From NCBI GenBank assembly GCA_963513935.1, contig OY740774.1:24323949-24387948 (forward strand): 64,000 nucleotides of DNA, read 5' to 3'. The stretch's first letter is position 1; each line of letters begins with the position of its first letter. The notes below the pieces were generated by a model, which was not told where the DNA came from, did not search any database, and saw nothing but the letters and a program-made list of their open reading frames with translations. The position numbers and the translations under genes are program-made. This document shows positions 48,700-60,693 of the stretch, piece by piece. This DNA is from Aphrophora alni. Lineage: Eukaryota > Arthropoda > Insecta > Hemiptera > Aphrophoridae.

Positions 48700-49448
48700 C
48701 CCTCTTAAAGTTCCTTTAAATAGCCCATGTCAAATCCAGTGATAAAACCAATTGAAAATCCACTACTCCCGCGAATTGTATCCAGCAACCTGACACATGA
48801 ATGTTTTATAAACATTTTAACCAATTTTTCATAATGAGTTGAGGCACCATCTTGCTGAAAAACAACATACCATAACGTATGATTTTACATTCACATTGAT
48901 AGTATTTTTGTAAATGTCATAAGGCAAACCTCCAATAATTATTAGTCATAGCTGTCCAAAATGTCTTATTCCTTTTGTTTCGAGTATTTTCTGTTTCATT
49001 ATGTAGGGTTTACTAGTCTCACAATAATGAGAATTGTGCCGATTTACCGTAACATTATAGTAAAAAGTTATCTGAAAATCCAATACGAAGATGCCATTCT
49101 GGATCAGGTAAAGTTTGATTATTGGGACCAAAACTGGGTTTGTCTATCCAGATCATCTTCAAGAAAACCTGTGACCCTTGTAAATCTTTATTTTAATGTA
49201 CAGTATATTTGGGTACACCAGTATCAAAGGTCACTTTTATAAGGAATTTGTTATCTGAAGACTGTAGTAATGAAGTTCACAACTTTTTCTTCTTGTTTTT
49301 TTTTTTGCATATAAGGAAGCTGGCTGTATTTTTCATTAAATCATTGCCCATTTCCAATAATAAAATTTTCCATATTACAAATGATTTGTTAGGTGGAGGG
49401 CCAACACCTGAATATGAAACTGATAAACATTTCCATAATCATTGTTAA
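48700..49448 (-). pseudogene. DDE transposase remnant (Tc1/mariner-superfamily-like)
   Basis: The minus strand carries TFYYNVTVNRHNSHY (about 49000-49050), matching the FSDEATF...NRHN...Y block of a transposase family common in insects. FQQDGASTHY follows at about 48834-48862, matching the second-Asp QQDGAPPHY block, and near 48720 is a GFDMGYLKEL piece like the PLDFFLWGYLK block. The first catalytic Asp position and much of the sequence between blocks are eroded, with frameshifts throughout. Confidence 0.7.
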
Positions 49449-49999
49449 ATGTGATACCCCTAAGCACAACATCAAACTTACTGTTCAATGATGAAAATAA
49501 TGTTACTGAGCAAACATTTAGGTTATTACCCTTATTTAATGTGTTACTAAAAATTATGCAGTGAAATGATATCAGATAGTGAAGAGTACAGTATATAAAA
49601 ATGAGACTGTTTTAGGTAAAAATCTTGAGCTTTCTGTAAAGCTGCCATTTTGTTATCACACAACTAAAAAGGTTGATTATTCTATGGTATACTTTGAGGT
49701 TTTCCTTGGAGCCCTTGCAATTGTTAATCCCTAAGGATAGTAAATAAATTGCATACTGTAAAGTAAAGATGGGAACTTATTCGTGGGATGAGCTACCTCT
49801 AAGCATATAGATATACAAATTTCCTTATACTGCATATTTAAAATAAGTCATAACTCCCAATGTTTATTAATAGACTGTATAGTAATTATTATCATGATTC
49901 TTACAAACAATTTTGTGTGTGTAAATTAAACATTCATCTAAACATTGTTTGTGTGGGTGTCCAAGCAATGAAGTACAATATACTTTTCTTTATAGAACA

Positions 50000-50300
50000 G
50001 GTGTTCAGCATCAAGTAATGCTAATGACCTGTTCTCCATTATATGCTATCGCTGCGAGATCCTCTTGCGTGTTGCCCAGGATATTTCATACTCTTCTCAT
50101 CAGTGTTAACGAGTCCCTTCGAGAGTGTAGAAGAATGTGTTCTAAAGTTTCTCATTTATTTTGCATAATTTACAGATGATTATATCGTTCAGGTTAAAAC
50201 AGTGGAGCTATACATAGGTGATATAGATGTCTTCCTGTGTACAGGAACCTATAATTTTCCTCCCATTACTCTTTATAGACTGAGTTGAATACTTCTTAAA
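50000..50300 (-). pseudogene. LINE 3' coding remnant (Cys/His knuckle)
   Basis: On the minus strand CKLCKINE is followed after a frameshift by LEHILLHSRRDSL. This fits the C-x2-C...H-x-L-x2-C/H element after the RNase H region of I- or Jockey-like non-LTR retrotransposons, although the last Cys is replaced. An RNase H tail may extend to about 50540 but is too eroded to show. Confidence 0.5.
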
Positions 50301-51189
50301 CCCAGACAAAGAGTATTAAGATGTCTGAAAGAATGACATTTCCATTGCGGCTTTTGCATTCTATCTGATCCTCATTATTCTCCAGTGTATAATGGGCAGA
50401 TGTTTACTAGAACACTATGTGTCTCTTTTAGTTTTGTAGTTTCATCAATAGTAACCTCAGTTCAGAGATTCGGGACAAGTATTTCACGACCTGCCGTTTT
50501 ATGCAAGGTAGCTTTTGAAAATGCTCATGTCCTTAACAGTCAAATTTATAGATCATATAAACACCATCTTTAATTACCATTAGATCTGCATCTATAATCG
50601 AAGCAGCATATAATACCTTTCAAACATTATTTGGTTAAACACTCCATTCGAGATTACACCTCTTGCGGTCCATAAACCTTCTGTAAATTTTTACAGATCA
50701 TCTCAAAGAAATTGTACAAGGAATGTTTATACCAAATTTGATGAACAAAATTGCAGTTTAAGATATACATTTGTTAAAATAATATAAAGAGTTAAATAAA
50801 AATACAATTATTTTTCAAAAAAATGTATCTTTAGAAGGTACTATTTATTCTTCTACCTTCTCCTGATCCCCAATGTGATAATTATTGGTAGACACAGTAG
50901 TTATTTAAATGTCATTGAAAACATTGCACTACCTAAGTAAAGGATATTATGATGAAACTTTCACATAATTACTATGCATGTATACTGCTATCAAGCCTAG
51001 ATAGACACTTTGTTTTAATTGTTTGTGATGACTCGCTTTATAATAACAAATATTTGTAATTAACCCCTCCCTCTCCAATGAAGAAGAAATTTGGATTTAA
51101 AGATAAGTAGAGGAGTGGTCATTTTCCAATACTAGCCATCTTGATGTAGCATGTAAGAAAGATCCCTTTAGAAGTTATTCCATGTTTTA

Positions 51190-51560
51190 TATACCTCTGC
51201 AGAAAGAAGCTCACTGGGTCACTTTTTAGATGGCAAAAAAACAGGTTAGGTTATGTGCCCTACCAATTTATTGATTTAGAAATCTATTATTGAAAGAGCA
51301 GTAATATCAATATGTGTTGGTGTGCCATCATGTTGAAAGATTAGATTATGCATGGCAGTGTCGCTTTCAATTTGGAGGAACACAATTCTCCAGCATATCT
51401 AAATAAACATTTTCTGCTTTTATTTGTTTGATAAATATAATGGGCCCACTTAATGTATTTACACATTAATATTCACACCACACATTTTCTTTTGACAAAT
51501 CCCTAACATTCTCAATATTTTGTTTTTGTTTGTGGTAACCCAAAATTCTACAGTTTAGGC
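51190..51560 (-). pseudogene. DDE transposase remnant, second copy of the QQDGA family
   Basis: In order on the minus strand there are a NVWC step, a SGPIIF step, NVYLDMLENC, and FQHDGTPTH (about 51310-51337). This is the central part of the same transposase family as at 48.7-49.4 kb, with stops and shifts throughout. Confidence 0.65.
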
Positions 51561-52849
51561 AGTTCACATTGTCAATTAGTTTCAGCATTTCCTTTATACA
51601 AATAAACTTATTTATGGCTAACTTGAGGCTAAATTTGTTACTTGAACTGAGGTTTATACATATGCAGCTTTGTGGTCACTTTGAATAAGGAGTCTTCTAT
51701 ATACCAAGTTTTGTACACATGATTGTCTCTAGCATTCAACAGTCTTGTCATAAGTTAATAGTTATATTGGAGAGTTGATTTTGTACATACTACTAGTTTC
51801 TTTAAAAATTTTAAATCAATTATTGATAAATTTTGTAACAGGGTACGGTGTTACATCCATTCTCTGGATCTGCATATGTATAATTTATGCTTTTTGCTGT
51901 GTCAACTCGCCATTTTGATGCAGCTGTCTGCTAGACAGATCCTATAATTCGAATGTACATATCAAAGTCAGTCCAGGAAACTAATCAAAATTACTTTAAA
52001 AATTTTTTTTTAAATGTGAAACTACATAAAAAGATTGGTTGACTATTGCACATTATAGCAGTATGAAATTAGGTCCATCTTTTTCATGACTGTGTATAGG
52101 AAGTATGTATAGAACAGTTTTTTTATGACTTATAAGGCTTTTGTGTAAAAGCTGAATTATAAATAATAAGAAAACCATGTTTTAACGGAGAAACAATGAA
52201 AATTATTGCCCGTTTCGAATTATGTTTACTATAAAATTAGAATCACCACATAATCTTTTAAATAAATAATGTATTATCAAATTCCATTCAAATGAAATAA
52301 GTCTTTATCTACGATGTTTCAATGATAATGTTGAAATCCTTATCAGTTACAGCTGATTTCAATTGCATTATTGTATCGAAAGTGTAGGCCTAGTTACATT
52401 CTTTTCTTTGTTGATAGGCTAGTCTAGTTCTAGTATTATAATTAGGTTGGAATAATATACCATTTTGTGTTGCCGTTTATCTTATAGATTATGTTTACAG
52501 CCGTGATTAGTATTTAATAATATTTATCTGTGATTTTGAAGGGAATCTCAAAACATTATAGTGTATTAGTTGTGTTAGTAAAGCATGTGTTTGTGATATA
52601 AAACAAGATTTTAAACCCAAAGAAAGTGGAATCAATGGATGTGTTAAAGGTGTGTTTTCATTTATGTTATGTGTCTACGAGGGCATAAAATCAGTGATTC
52701 TTAAATGGAAATTTTTTGCTTTTTAACTTAGAATTAGATGTATTTTTGTCATAGTTTTGTTTTTGCTGGATACACATTGTGTAATTTCTTTAAGACTTCG
52801 AAAAATTAAGATTTCACAAACTCTCCTAAATTATTATTATTTATTTATT

Positions 52850-53030
52850 TATTTTTTTAGTGATGATCTTATTGTTTTATGCAAATATTTTTCCACCGAG
52901 CTAATTATTCATGTTTGCAAAGAGAATGATGTCTTATGGGCCCAAATTTGGAGAATAGGTTGGATGAGGGAGGGGTTCGTAACACAATTCAACAATTTTG
53001 GCCATGACATCACAGATTTATTTTTTTTAG
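52850..53030 (-). pseudogene. Mariner transposase remnant, C-terminal part
   Basis: The minus strand reads VELCYEPLPHPTYSPNLGP, then LGGKIFA, matching the L-PHPPYSPDLAP and LGGKRF blocks of mariner. It is separated by about 400 bp from the upstream part of what is probably the same copy. Confidence 0.75.
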
Positions 53031-53434
53031 TTATTTTTTTTATTTCTCAGTCCCTTAAACAGTACAAATAGTGCATAGACACATCATTGATATTATAAAT
53101 AATTCCAGTCATGAATTATTACAAAATTTAATCTTAACAAATATACACAATATAACTTACAAGAATGATGTTTTACAATTTAAAAATCAAACAATAATAA
53201 CAGATTTGAATAGTAAAATACAACAATAATGATAATAAGATACAAGAATAGAAATAATAACAAACTTCAATATATTTCAACAGTTAAGTTTGACAAACAT
53301 GGATCTTAGCACCCTTTATAAACACATTAAATGAGTAAAAAGCCTTGTTAATTAAAAATGTATTTTAGTACAATTTTGAATTTTTTAAATGAGCGGATTG
53401 CTCTGATGTATTATTGGGTTATTGGGATGCATAA

Positions 53435-53745
53435 GCTGGTGCTTTTTCATGGTAGAATAGAATTTATTTTTTTCGCCAAGTAGGGTCACTTTTTCATCAA
53501 CTCACTGTGAAATTGGTCTAATAAAGAGGCATAATACTCCCCTGTCGTTATTTTCCCCATTTCCTTCTAGTCATGCAAATTATGGCAAATGAATTTCAGA
53601 ATATTGTGGCCATTATCTTCCCGACCCATGGAACCGTTTTTACCTTCTTTGGTGAAATCCAGTTTTGACTGATATTTCAGTCATGGAGCGTAATAATGGA
53701 TCCATGTTTCATCAGCTGTTACATAATGCCAGATGATTTTTATAC
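53435..53745 (-). pseudogene. Mariner transposase remnant, central part
   Basis: The minus strand has DETWIHYYAP (first catalytic Asp block), TGEYYASLLDQ, and a PYLAKKI step with the residues that normally precede the HHDNAPAH block. It has stops and frameshifts. With 52850-53030 it makes one mariner copy split by about 400 bp of unrelated AT-rich sequence. Confidence 0.8.
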
Positions 53746-54104
53746 ATCTTCTAAAAAATTAATTTTTAACAAGTTAATATTAGGGTGAAGTATCTATTGT
53801 TGATGAATTTTTGAAAATAAGTTTACAAATTGCACATTAATGGTTTCGCCATGGAATCAAAATCATGGTTTTTTAAAGATTATGTGAAATTTAAAATATA
53901 CAGTACTTGACAACAACAATTTTTTTTATGAACATATATCTAGTTATTATGTTTAATTATTTAAACAAATTAAAATACATCCATGGTGGGTTTAGAACTG
54001 TCCGGTAATATGGGGTCACCACATTGAGGTCTCCTGTTCCCATAATTTTAACTATTAGTTCCTCACAATGTTCGTCCATCATCACCAAATCTTTATTAAG
54101 CTCC

Positions 54105-54178
54105 CACAGAGTTCAAACCCAGAACCTCTTGCTCACAAGGTGAGAGCTCTAATTGTTAGACCAACCAGCAGCTTAGTT
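54105..54178 (-). repeat. tRNA-like SINE head
   Basis: On the minus strand, gctggttggtctaacaatta and gagctctcacc resemble a tRNA D-arm and anticodon arm, and gggtttgaactc resembles a B box about 50 bases on. Acceptor and T stems do not pair well, so it is SINE-like rather than a tRNA gene. Confidence 0.5.
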
Positions 54179-56321
54179 ATCATTTATATTTTGAGTGATA
54201 TGTAATATGAATTTTTTTTGGTTCCAACGAAACATCTAGTCTTAACCTAACTTTTGTAAACCAATAATAATAATAATACTTGAGAAATAAATGTCTGCTG
54301 TTAGGTGTATCCCAATGTGGAAAAACTTTTTCTAAAATGAGGGAATCAGTACTCTTTAAACCTCTATAAACTTGATTTAATATGTCTTACAAAGTTTAAC
54401 TTAATCAACTATCATTATATGTTATTACAGTATAACAGGAATTATTAAAATAGTCTTGGTCTCAAAAATGACTATGTGCAAGTAAACATTAAAACTAAAC
54501 ACTATAATGGCTTTATTGAAAATTGGCCTGAAATAAAAAAGTAATGTTAACTAAATGTAATGTTGATGGCCACTAAATCAGGACGATAAGAGAAATTGAA
54601 CTCTCGTCATTTTGTTTTCCAGTAAAACATCGCAACGTTAAACCATTTTTTGCAGATTGGTGTGTTATCTTTTACCAAGTACATTTGCTTTTGTTTGTTA
54701 TATTTATAACAACCAATTGTATGGACAGTCACAGGATGATCACTGACTACAACAAATATATTCAATAACTTTAAAATAAAAGAAATTATCAAAATGATTG
54801 TCTTTAAAAAATATTTAAGTTTTAGTAAGGAAATATCTTTTTATTTATTAGTCAAAACCGTAGTATAGGAACAGTCTACAACCATTTCTTGTTTTGGTGT
54901 TTCACTTGTTACTAAATCAATCTTTATTGGTTTATACATTTTTATTTATTTAATTTATTCATTTATTTATGTACCCATACCTGAGTAATAGTGAATGTTA
55001 TGGGTTGAGGTACTGAATTTTGACTATTGAACTAGACAACTCTGTGCAGCGAACATTGCTAAATTGTGTGTAGGTTGGAGTGAACCTTTTATCACTTTGT
55101 TAGTGTGACTTTAGTATATTTTTGATCAGCCACTTGATTACGTGACAATTATTTTACAGGATACACTTCAAAATAAAATAAATTTTTTATCGTTTAATGT
55201 CTGCATTTAGTCACGAGATGATAAGTTAATAACAATAACATGTTTAGATAAGGTATCAATATTATTCATAATTTTGGAGATTCATAACAGGAATCGGTTC
55301 ATTTAAGAAAGTCTCTTAAGTTTTATTCATAGCCTATTAATTATTATTATTATTATTATTATATAATTTATTTGGGCATATGTTAACATTAGTGTTTATA
55401 ACAATTAATTCATGATATTTTTAGAATATGGTTATCCTCTCCTTTTAGATTAACCTAGAACATTAAGTGATAAACCTAAAACGTGAAACTATACCCCTAG
55501 CCCTCGAATACTATAATAGCCAGGGTTTTTGAAAAGAACAAATATTGGTCAAGAGAGATCTAATACGAAAGTTGAAAAACAGGGATTTAACTTAAGGCTA
55601 CAACCAACTAGGGTCTCTTGGGATTTCCAAGCTCGTACTCACTATAAGTAAACCTCTAAACTAAAAACTAAAACTAGTAACAAGAGAAGGTTCCCAGGGC
55701 TGCAGTTAAATCTTAAACGGTCAAATCAACTAAGACAAAATGTGATATAGAAAACCACAAGTAAACAGAACTGTTTAATAACACAAGAAATGACTAACAT
55801 TGATTTGTGCGGAGGAGACACATAGGGAAATTGAATAAAAAGGGTCCATGCCAAAGTGGTAATTCCCTGACTATTATTTCATGGTGGACAGCCATTGTCG
55901 CTGACATCAATAATTAAGGATGTGACCTTATAGTCATTTTCTGCTGAGAATTAATCGAAACAATTTTACTTGAGAAGGTAGAGAAATCTATATTTTTAAA
56001 TTCAGTTTAAAATGTATTATAAATGGAAGCTATAACAGTCCTACACTGGTTTGCCTGATAATATTGTCCGAGCTTATGTGGTTTCAATTATTTAAGTTTT
56101 TCGATGTATACTATCTTTGCCTCTTAGAAATTAAATTAATGACGAAATGTGTTTCTAGTTATCTATTAGGCCTAGTTGGAGATCTTTTCGTGTTAACTAA
56201 TATATGTTTAGTCATCTTTTGTCTTGCCTATGTATATTGTTTGATACAATGACATTTACTACTGTAAATATGAAACCTAAATTGAATTATGTTATTTATT
56301 TATTTATTTTATTTTTTTCAG
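54179..56321. other. LARP1 intron sequence
   Basis: Apart from one SINE-like copy and an (ATT)n run at about 55340-55361, nothing was recognised. The acceptor of the next exon follows a long T-rich tract. Confidence 0.5.
55478..55645 (-). repeat. SINE-like family copy
   Basis: A reverse copy: acccctagccctcgaatact, gccagggtttttgaaaagaa, attggtcaagagagatctaa and gtctcttgggatttccaagc. The hairpin end is eroded. Confidence 0.7.
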
Positions 56322-56523
56322 AAAAAGACTGTAGCGATTACACCTCCTAATAATAGTCAAATTAATCAGCAACAAGTAATTAAAGAGAGCAGTTCTCAAG
56401 TGGCTGTGACTACCACTACAGTCACGACGGGGAAACAAAACGGGCACTCTAAAGAAATACCAACTGAGAGTGCCCAACAAGATGAAAACCATGATGGAGA
56501 GAATGGTGATAAGAGGAAAAAGA
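56322..56523 (+). CDS. LARP1: LARP1 internal exon, low-complexity acidic/basic linker
   Basis: This 202-base exon follows a very T-rich acceptor tract ending in tttttcag and ends at a GTAAGT donor. It enters in phase 0 and leaves in phase 1 after 67 codons. It begins KKTVAITPP, continues through Gln/Thr/Val-rich sequence, then an acidic DENHDGENGD run, and ends in a basic KRKK run. Vertebrate LARP1 has a linker of the same character (Lys/Glu/Ser-rich, then a KKK run) between the WPT block and HKWVPL, so the position and composition fit. Primary sequence here is poorly conserved and probably disordered. An in-frame stop lies just beyond the donor, which confirms the exon end. Confidence 0.9.
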
Positions 56524-58844
56524 GTAAGTAGTTATGTTATTTTAGAAAAGTTTTAAAAAGCTTCACTTTCTCATTTCTCTCTCCGGTTTGGGTTGTGTGT
56601 TTCATTCCTTTTAGACTACTATACTTTTAATTCCTGATGCTATTTTACTTTTTTTTTCAATAATGAAAAACCACATTCATTTCTTAATGATAACATAAGA
56701 AATGAAACAAAATGAAACATAAATTCCGAACTGGAAAGAATTTATAAAAATGTACAATCGTTGTTAGTACTGCTATGATGTCTTTAATTACACCAACACT
56801 GATAATAGGTCGAAGCTTATTTAATTTTTTATTGGTGTTTTGGGCCATTGCATGGTGTAGAACTAGTTAACATATATATTGTTTTTGCTTGAAGTTAGTA
56901 CAATCATTAAAAAAACAATCAATACAATAATATATGAGGAAGCAGGAAATTTCTAGTTAAATATATAAATAACATATGTAAATAATAAATATAGAATAGT
57001 CATGTATGTAAATAAATCAATTTAACAATATAAAATAAATGTGCAAGAGTGTTTTGATATTTAAATTTGAAAGAAGCTCATCTTTATTACACAAGTAAAA
57101 TCATTGTGTTTAAACTCCTACACTGAATAAAATGATCCGGACAACAGTAATTGTTTTTAAAAGCTTATTAATAAATAAAGCACCTGCTTATATAAACATA
57201 ACCTATGCTGTTTTTAGCACGATAATTACAAGCTTTTTGGTGGTGTAACTGTTTAAGTTCTTATTCTGGGCATAGTCACGCTTATACTTGAAATAAAGGA
57301 TCACTTCAAGTATATAAATAAGAATCACAAATTCTCTGAAGGGATTTTTTACATGACTGAAATTTTGTTAATTCCAACTAAAAGTCTAATAACTTTTTCT
57401 TTTTTTCAGAATAAACACTCTTATAGCATAAGTAGTTTAAGTAAACGTCGATGACATGTAGCTAAAAATTTTAAATTTAATCATTGATCACGGTTTAGTT
57501 AAATCTGTCACTGGGTAAGCTGAATAAATTACACACGGCTCTAACTTTTACGAGCTTTTAAATCTGTTTTTTTAGCCAACCTGGAATCCCATTAACTGTA
57601 TTGGAACCTACACCAAAATAAAGTGTATAAAACAATACACTAACTTTTCATACAACCAACTACAAAACTAAATAATTTTCAAAACTTATTATCATTATAA
57701 TCTCCTAAAAAATGTCTATTACTATGTGTTAAAAAAACGAAATTTTCTTTATTACCAAAAATGTTCCCTTAAATGTATTTCTGATAAGTCCTAATTTATT
57801 TATCAAGTTTTTGTTGTTAAAACAGAATTTTTTTGGTAGATATTCTAAAGTAGAGCTACTATCTGTAATTTGTATTTAATTGAAACGGAGTTCTTAATAA
57901 CAGTGTTCAAGATTCATATCAGCCATTTATTTCTGAACTGAAGTTTACACACAGGTTTGGATAATTATTGTTACCATTTCACTAAAATTTGCACAAATTT
58001 GGTAGGTTATAGCAGATTGTGAGAAATTCGGTTTGTGTAACACTACCTTAAACTTAAAAAAAAAAAAATAAATAAAAAAAAAAATCTTTTTTACCATTAA
58101 GTTCCGAAATCTAATTTTTGAGGAGATGGCAACCATGAAATTTTGTTTGTATTCTTAGAACTGAAATTAAAGTCTATTTTAAGAAAATATTAATTGTGAG
58201 TTTTGGTCTTATACCTCCAAATTTTTAGTTATCCAAAATAAAAACAAAAATGGAAAACAAATAATAAGTCTATATGCCAAATTGATCAGAAATCAGTCCA
58301 TACTCATTTGAATACAGTGCTATGGAAATGACAGAAAAGCCTAATGTAAAATGTCACTTTGTATAACTCAAACATTATCAAAACTAATATTTCCATAAAT
58401 TTGTTATATCGTTATTTGGCTCATCATACCAACTACTAAACTTTCTCTATACTTCGTTATATTTTGACGTTATAAAATAAATACAATCCCACCCCAAAAT
58501 GCAGTTTTTGAGGACAACTCAAAATTGTCAAATTTAAAACCCCATTGAGTAATAGTCTTATTTATAGAAAATATGGTGTTTTTACGCAAAAAACATTCTA
58601 AAATTTGAACTTTCTACCTTTTAAATTTTAAAGTTACCTAACTGTCCCAGGACTTTTTTGACACATGGAGTATATATAAGAAAGTAATAATAATATTCCT
58701 ATTTATTATTTCTCCTCTTTCAAGAGGTTTATTAAAATGCCTATTGGTGACTGAAGTATGCCACCAAAGTAATTTATTATTACTTCAGTCACCATTAAAA
58801 TTTGTTATAGAGGAAGATAGAAGTTAATTCTTCATGTGTTTCAG
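56524..58844 (+). other. LARP1 intron
   Basis: A 2,321-bp intron between the linker exon and the HKWVPL exon, phase 1. It is AT-rich, with an A-rich run near 58058-58083 and nothing else I can name. Confidence 0.6.
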
Positions 58845-58949
58845 ATTCTCGACACAAATGGGTGCCGTTAGAAATAGAGATTGCCAAGGGAAGAAATAAA
58901 AGAGATAGATCTCCAAAGTACAACTCAAGAGACAGAAATGGTGAACCAG
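58845..58949 (+). CDS. LARP1: LARP1 internal exon with the HKWVPL motif
   Basis: This 105-base exon has acceptor tttcag and a GTAAAA donor, and is phase 1 at both ends. With the carried base it makes 35 codons starting NSRHKWVPLEIEIAKG and going on to an Arg/Lys/Asn/Asp-rich stretch. HKWVPL followed by a short acidic segment is a near-diagnostic block of LARP1 and LARP1B (KHKWVPL in vertebrates), and is the strongest single piece of evidence for naming the gene. The basic tail fits the RNA-binding region upstream of the La motif. The weak +4 to +6 donor positions might allow alternative splicing, but nothing else in the sequence shows this. Confidence 0.95.
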
Positions 58950-59720
58950 GTAAAAATTATTTTTCTTTTTTATAAATAAATGGTTGTACAACTGGCAATG
59001 ATGTTTTAAAATGGGTAGTGATAATCTTTAAACACACTTATGAATTAAAATCATTGTTTTCTGCAAATCTACACAGATGGGTCATTCAATCCAATAGATC
59101 TTCAGTCAGGGTGAGATGTCTGCATCCCAAAATAAGTTATGAATTTTACGTCTCCTCTATAATAAATTAAACATTGAAATAGAACTTCTAGCTATACTCA
59201 TGACACTTCTACTCTGCACAGAACTCTGTGTAAATAAACTATGCATCTTCACAGATTTAAAAAAAAACATCTCTGTTATCAATTGCAGCATATAAACCGT
59301 CTTCACATGCTACATAATCACTTCAAGACATATTTTAAAGTCTTGTTAAACACAAAATCATTCATGTACAATGAATTTTTGGTCACTGCAACATAACAGC
59401 AAGAGCTGCTTTTCAGTTCCATTCCAAACCTCCTCAAATAGAAATACTAAGTGTATGTTAGAAAGATCCAAAGTGTGAGTTCAGATGAATGTTGATTGAC
59501 AGTTGTATAACCAACAATACTGGATGAATATCTTCAAACTTTTAAAAGAACTAGCTGATCTACAAATTTAGAAGAAGTTAAAATAGGACGGCTCATATAT
59601 TTATAGAAATACCTTTATTATTTCAAAATGGCACATCCACTCATTTGTATCTGCTGTGTGCAGAGGATTGAAAATCTTAATCACTTCATTGTCTAGTGTA
59701 TTGAAGGTAACAAATTTTAA

Positions 59721-60406
59721 CACTTTGAAGCCTAACTCTCTAACGCACTGCTTTCCTATTGTGCCTGGGGGTTTTGGACGTTTTAAAAAAATTGTGGTAT
59801 TTGTTACATTTATTATATATGACTTATTATATATCATTTTAAACCCAAAGAAATTACATTTCTTAAATATATATATGTAAATACATATTTTGCTTACAGT
59901 AAACACTCCTTAGTCTTGAAAAAGGGTAAAATACACACACAAACAAAAATAGCTACACAGCACTAATAGGCCTAAGTTTGTCACTAAAAAGTCTGGATCG
60001 TTATTTTCATTGATTTCGCCCTGAGAATCAGAATTAAAAATCTGTTCATTCACATTTTCTCTCAAAATGTCACTAATGGAATTATTTCTATCACCTTGGC
60101 CGATTATATGCCTACATCGCGATCATATAGAATTATTTAGCGTGGACCGATGTATACTCGGGGTTTGGCGGTGCGCCCAGCTTCATAATATTTTTATTTA
60201 GTCCAAATCAACAGCACAGACTATTCGAAAATCATAGACATACAAAGATAAATAACTAAATAGCTATACGAAAGTGCCGAAACCCGATTATATGCCGACA
60301 TCACGATCATATAGAATTATTTAGAGCAGCCCGATGTATACTCGGGGTTTGGCGGCGAGCGCTTGTGCAACTGCCCGACCTATACTCGGGCTTAGGCTTC
60401 AATGTG
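59721..60406 (-). mobile_element. piggyBac-type deletion derivative with TTAA duplications
   Basis: Inverted 15-base ends cactttgaagcctaa (59721-59735) and ttaggcttcaatgtg (60392-60406) differ at one position and are flanked by TTAA at 59717-59720 and 60407-60410, the piggyBac target site. Near the right end, palindromic cccga-ctata-tcggg units recur, as in piggyBac subterminal repeats. Inside, minus bases 59976-60095 hold an acidic frame (SDILRENVNEQ, NSDSQGEINENNDPDF) like a piggyBac N terminus. The rest of the transposase is gone. Confidence 0.85.
60099..60390 (+). repeat. Internal duplication within the piggyBac derivative
   Basis: A segment running from ccgattatatgcc through cgatcatatagaattattta to ccgatgtatactcggggttt occurs at about 60099-60178 and again at about 60286-60356. 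A third, shorter cccgacctatactcggg lies at 60373-60390. Confidence 0.8.
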
Positions 60407-60693
60407 TTAAGAGGTAAAATACAAAAATGACTTGCAAAAGTTTGGTAATAAACCAGCAACAATGTTGAAAATTCTTGCTGTCCATCGCTGCTCAACTGTA
60501 CTCAACTGATTGAATCTTGGATATTTTTTTGCAGAAAACTTTTGAGCAATGTAGTTTTAAGTCAGGAATTATATAATTTAAATTGAAACAGTTCCACAAA
60601 TTCAATTGAGGAAATTTAGTATTGTAGCTCACAATAAAAATTAGATATTTTAATGGTGTAGATGTTCTACAGTGTTTTTGTGTAATGTTGCAG

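Noticed and set aside
48961..49242. 93-codon plus frame
   Set aside because: It is the shadow of the DDE transposase remnant, whose motifs are on the minus strand.
54105..54178. Functional tRNA gene
   Set aside because: A- and B-box-like elements are present but acceptor and T stems do not pair.
57880..57895. Further hammerhead-like GAAACG
   Set aside because: No CTGANGA at the right distance upstream.
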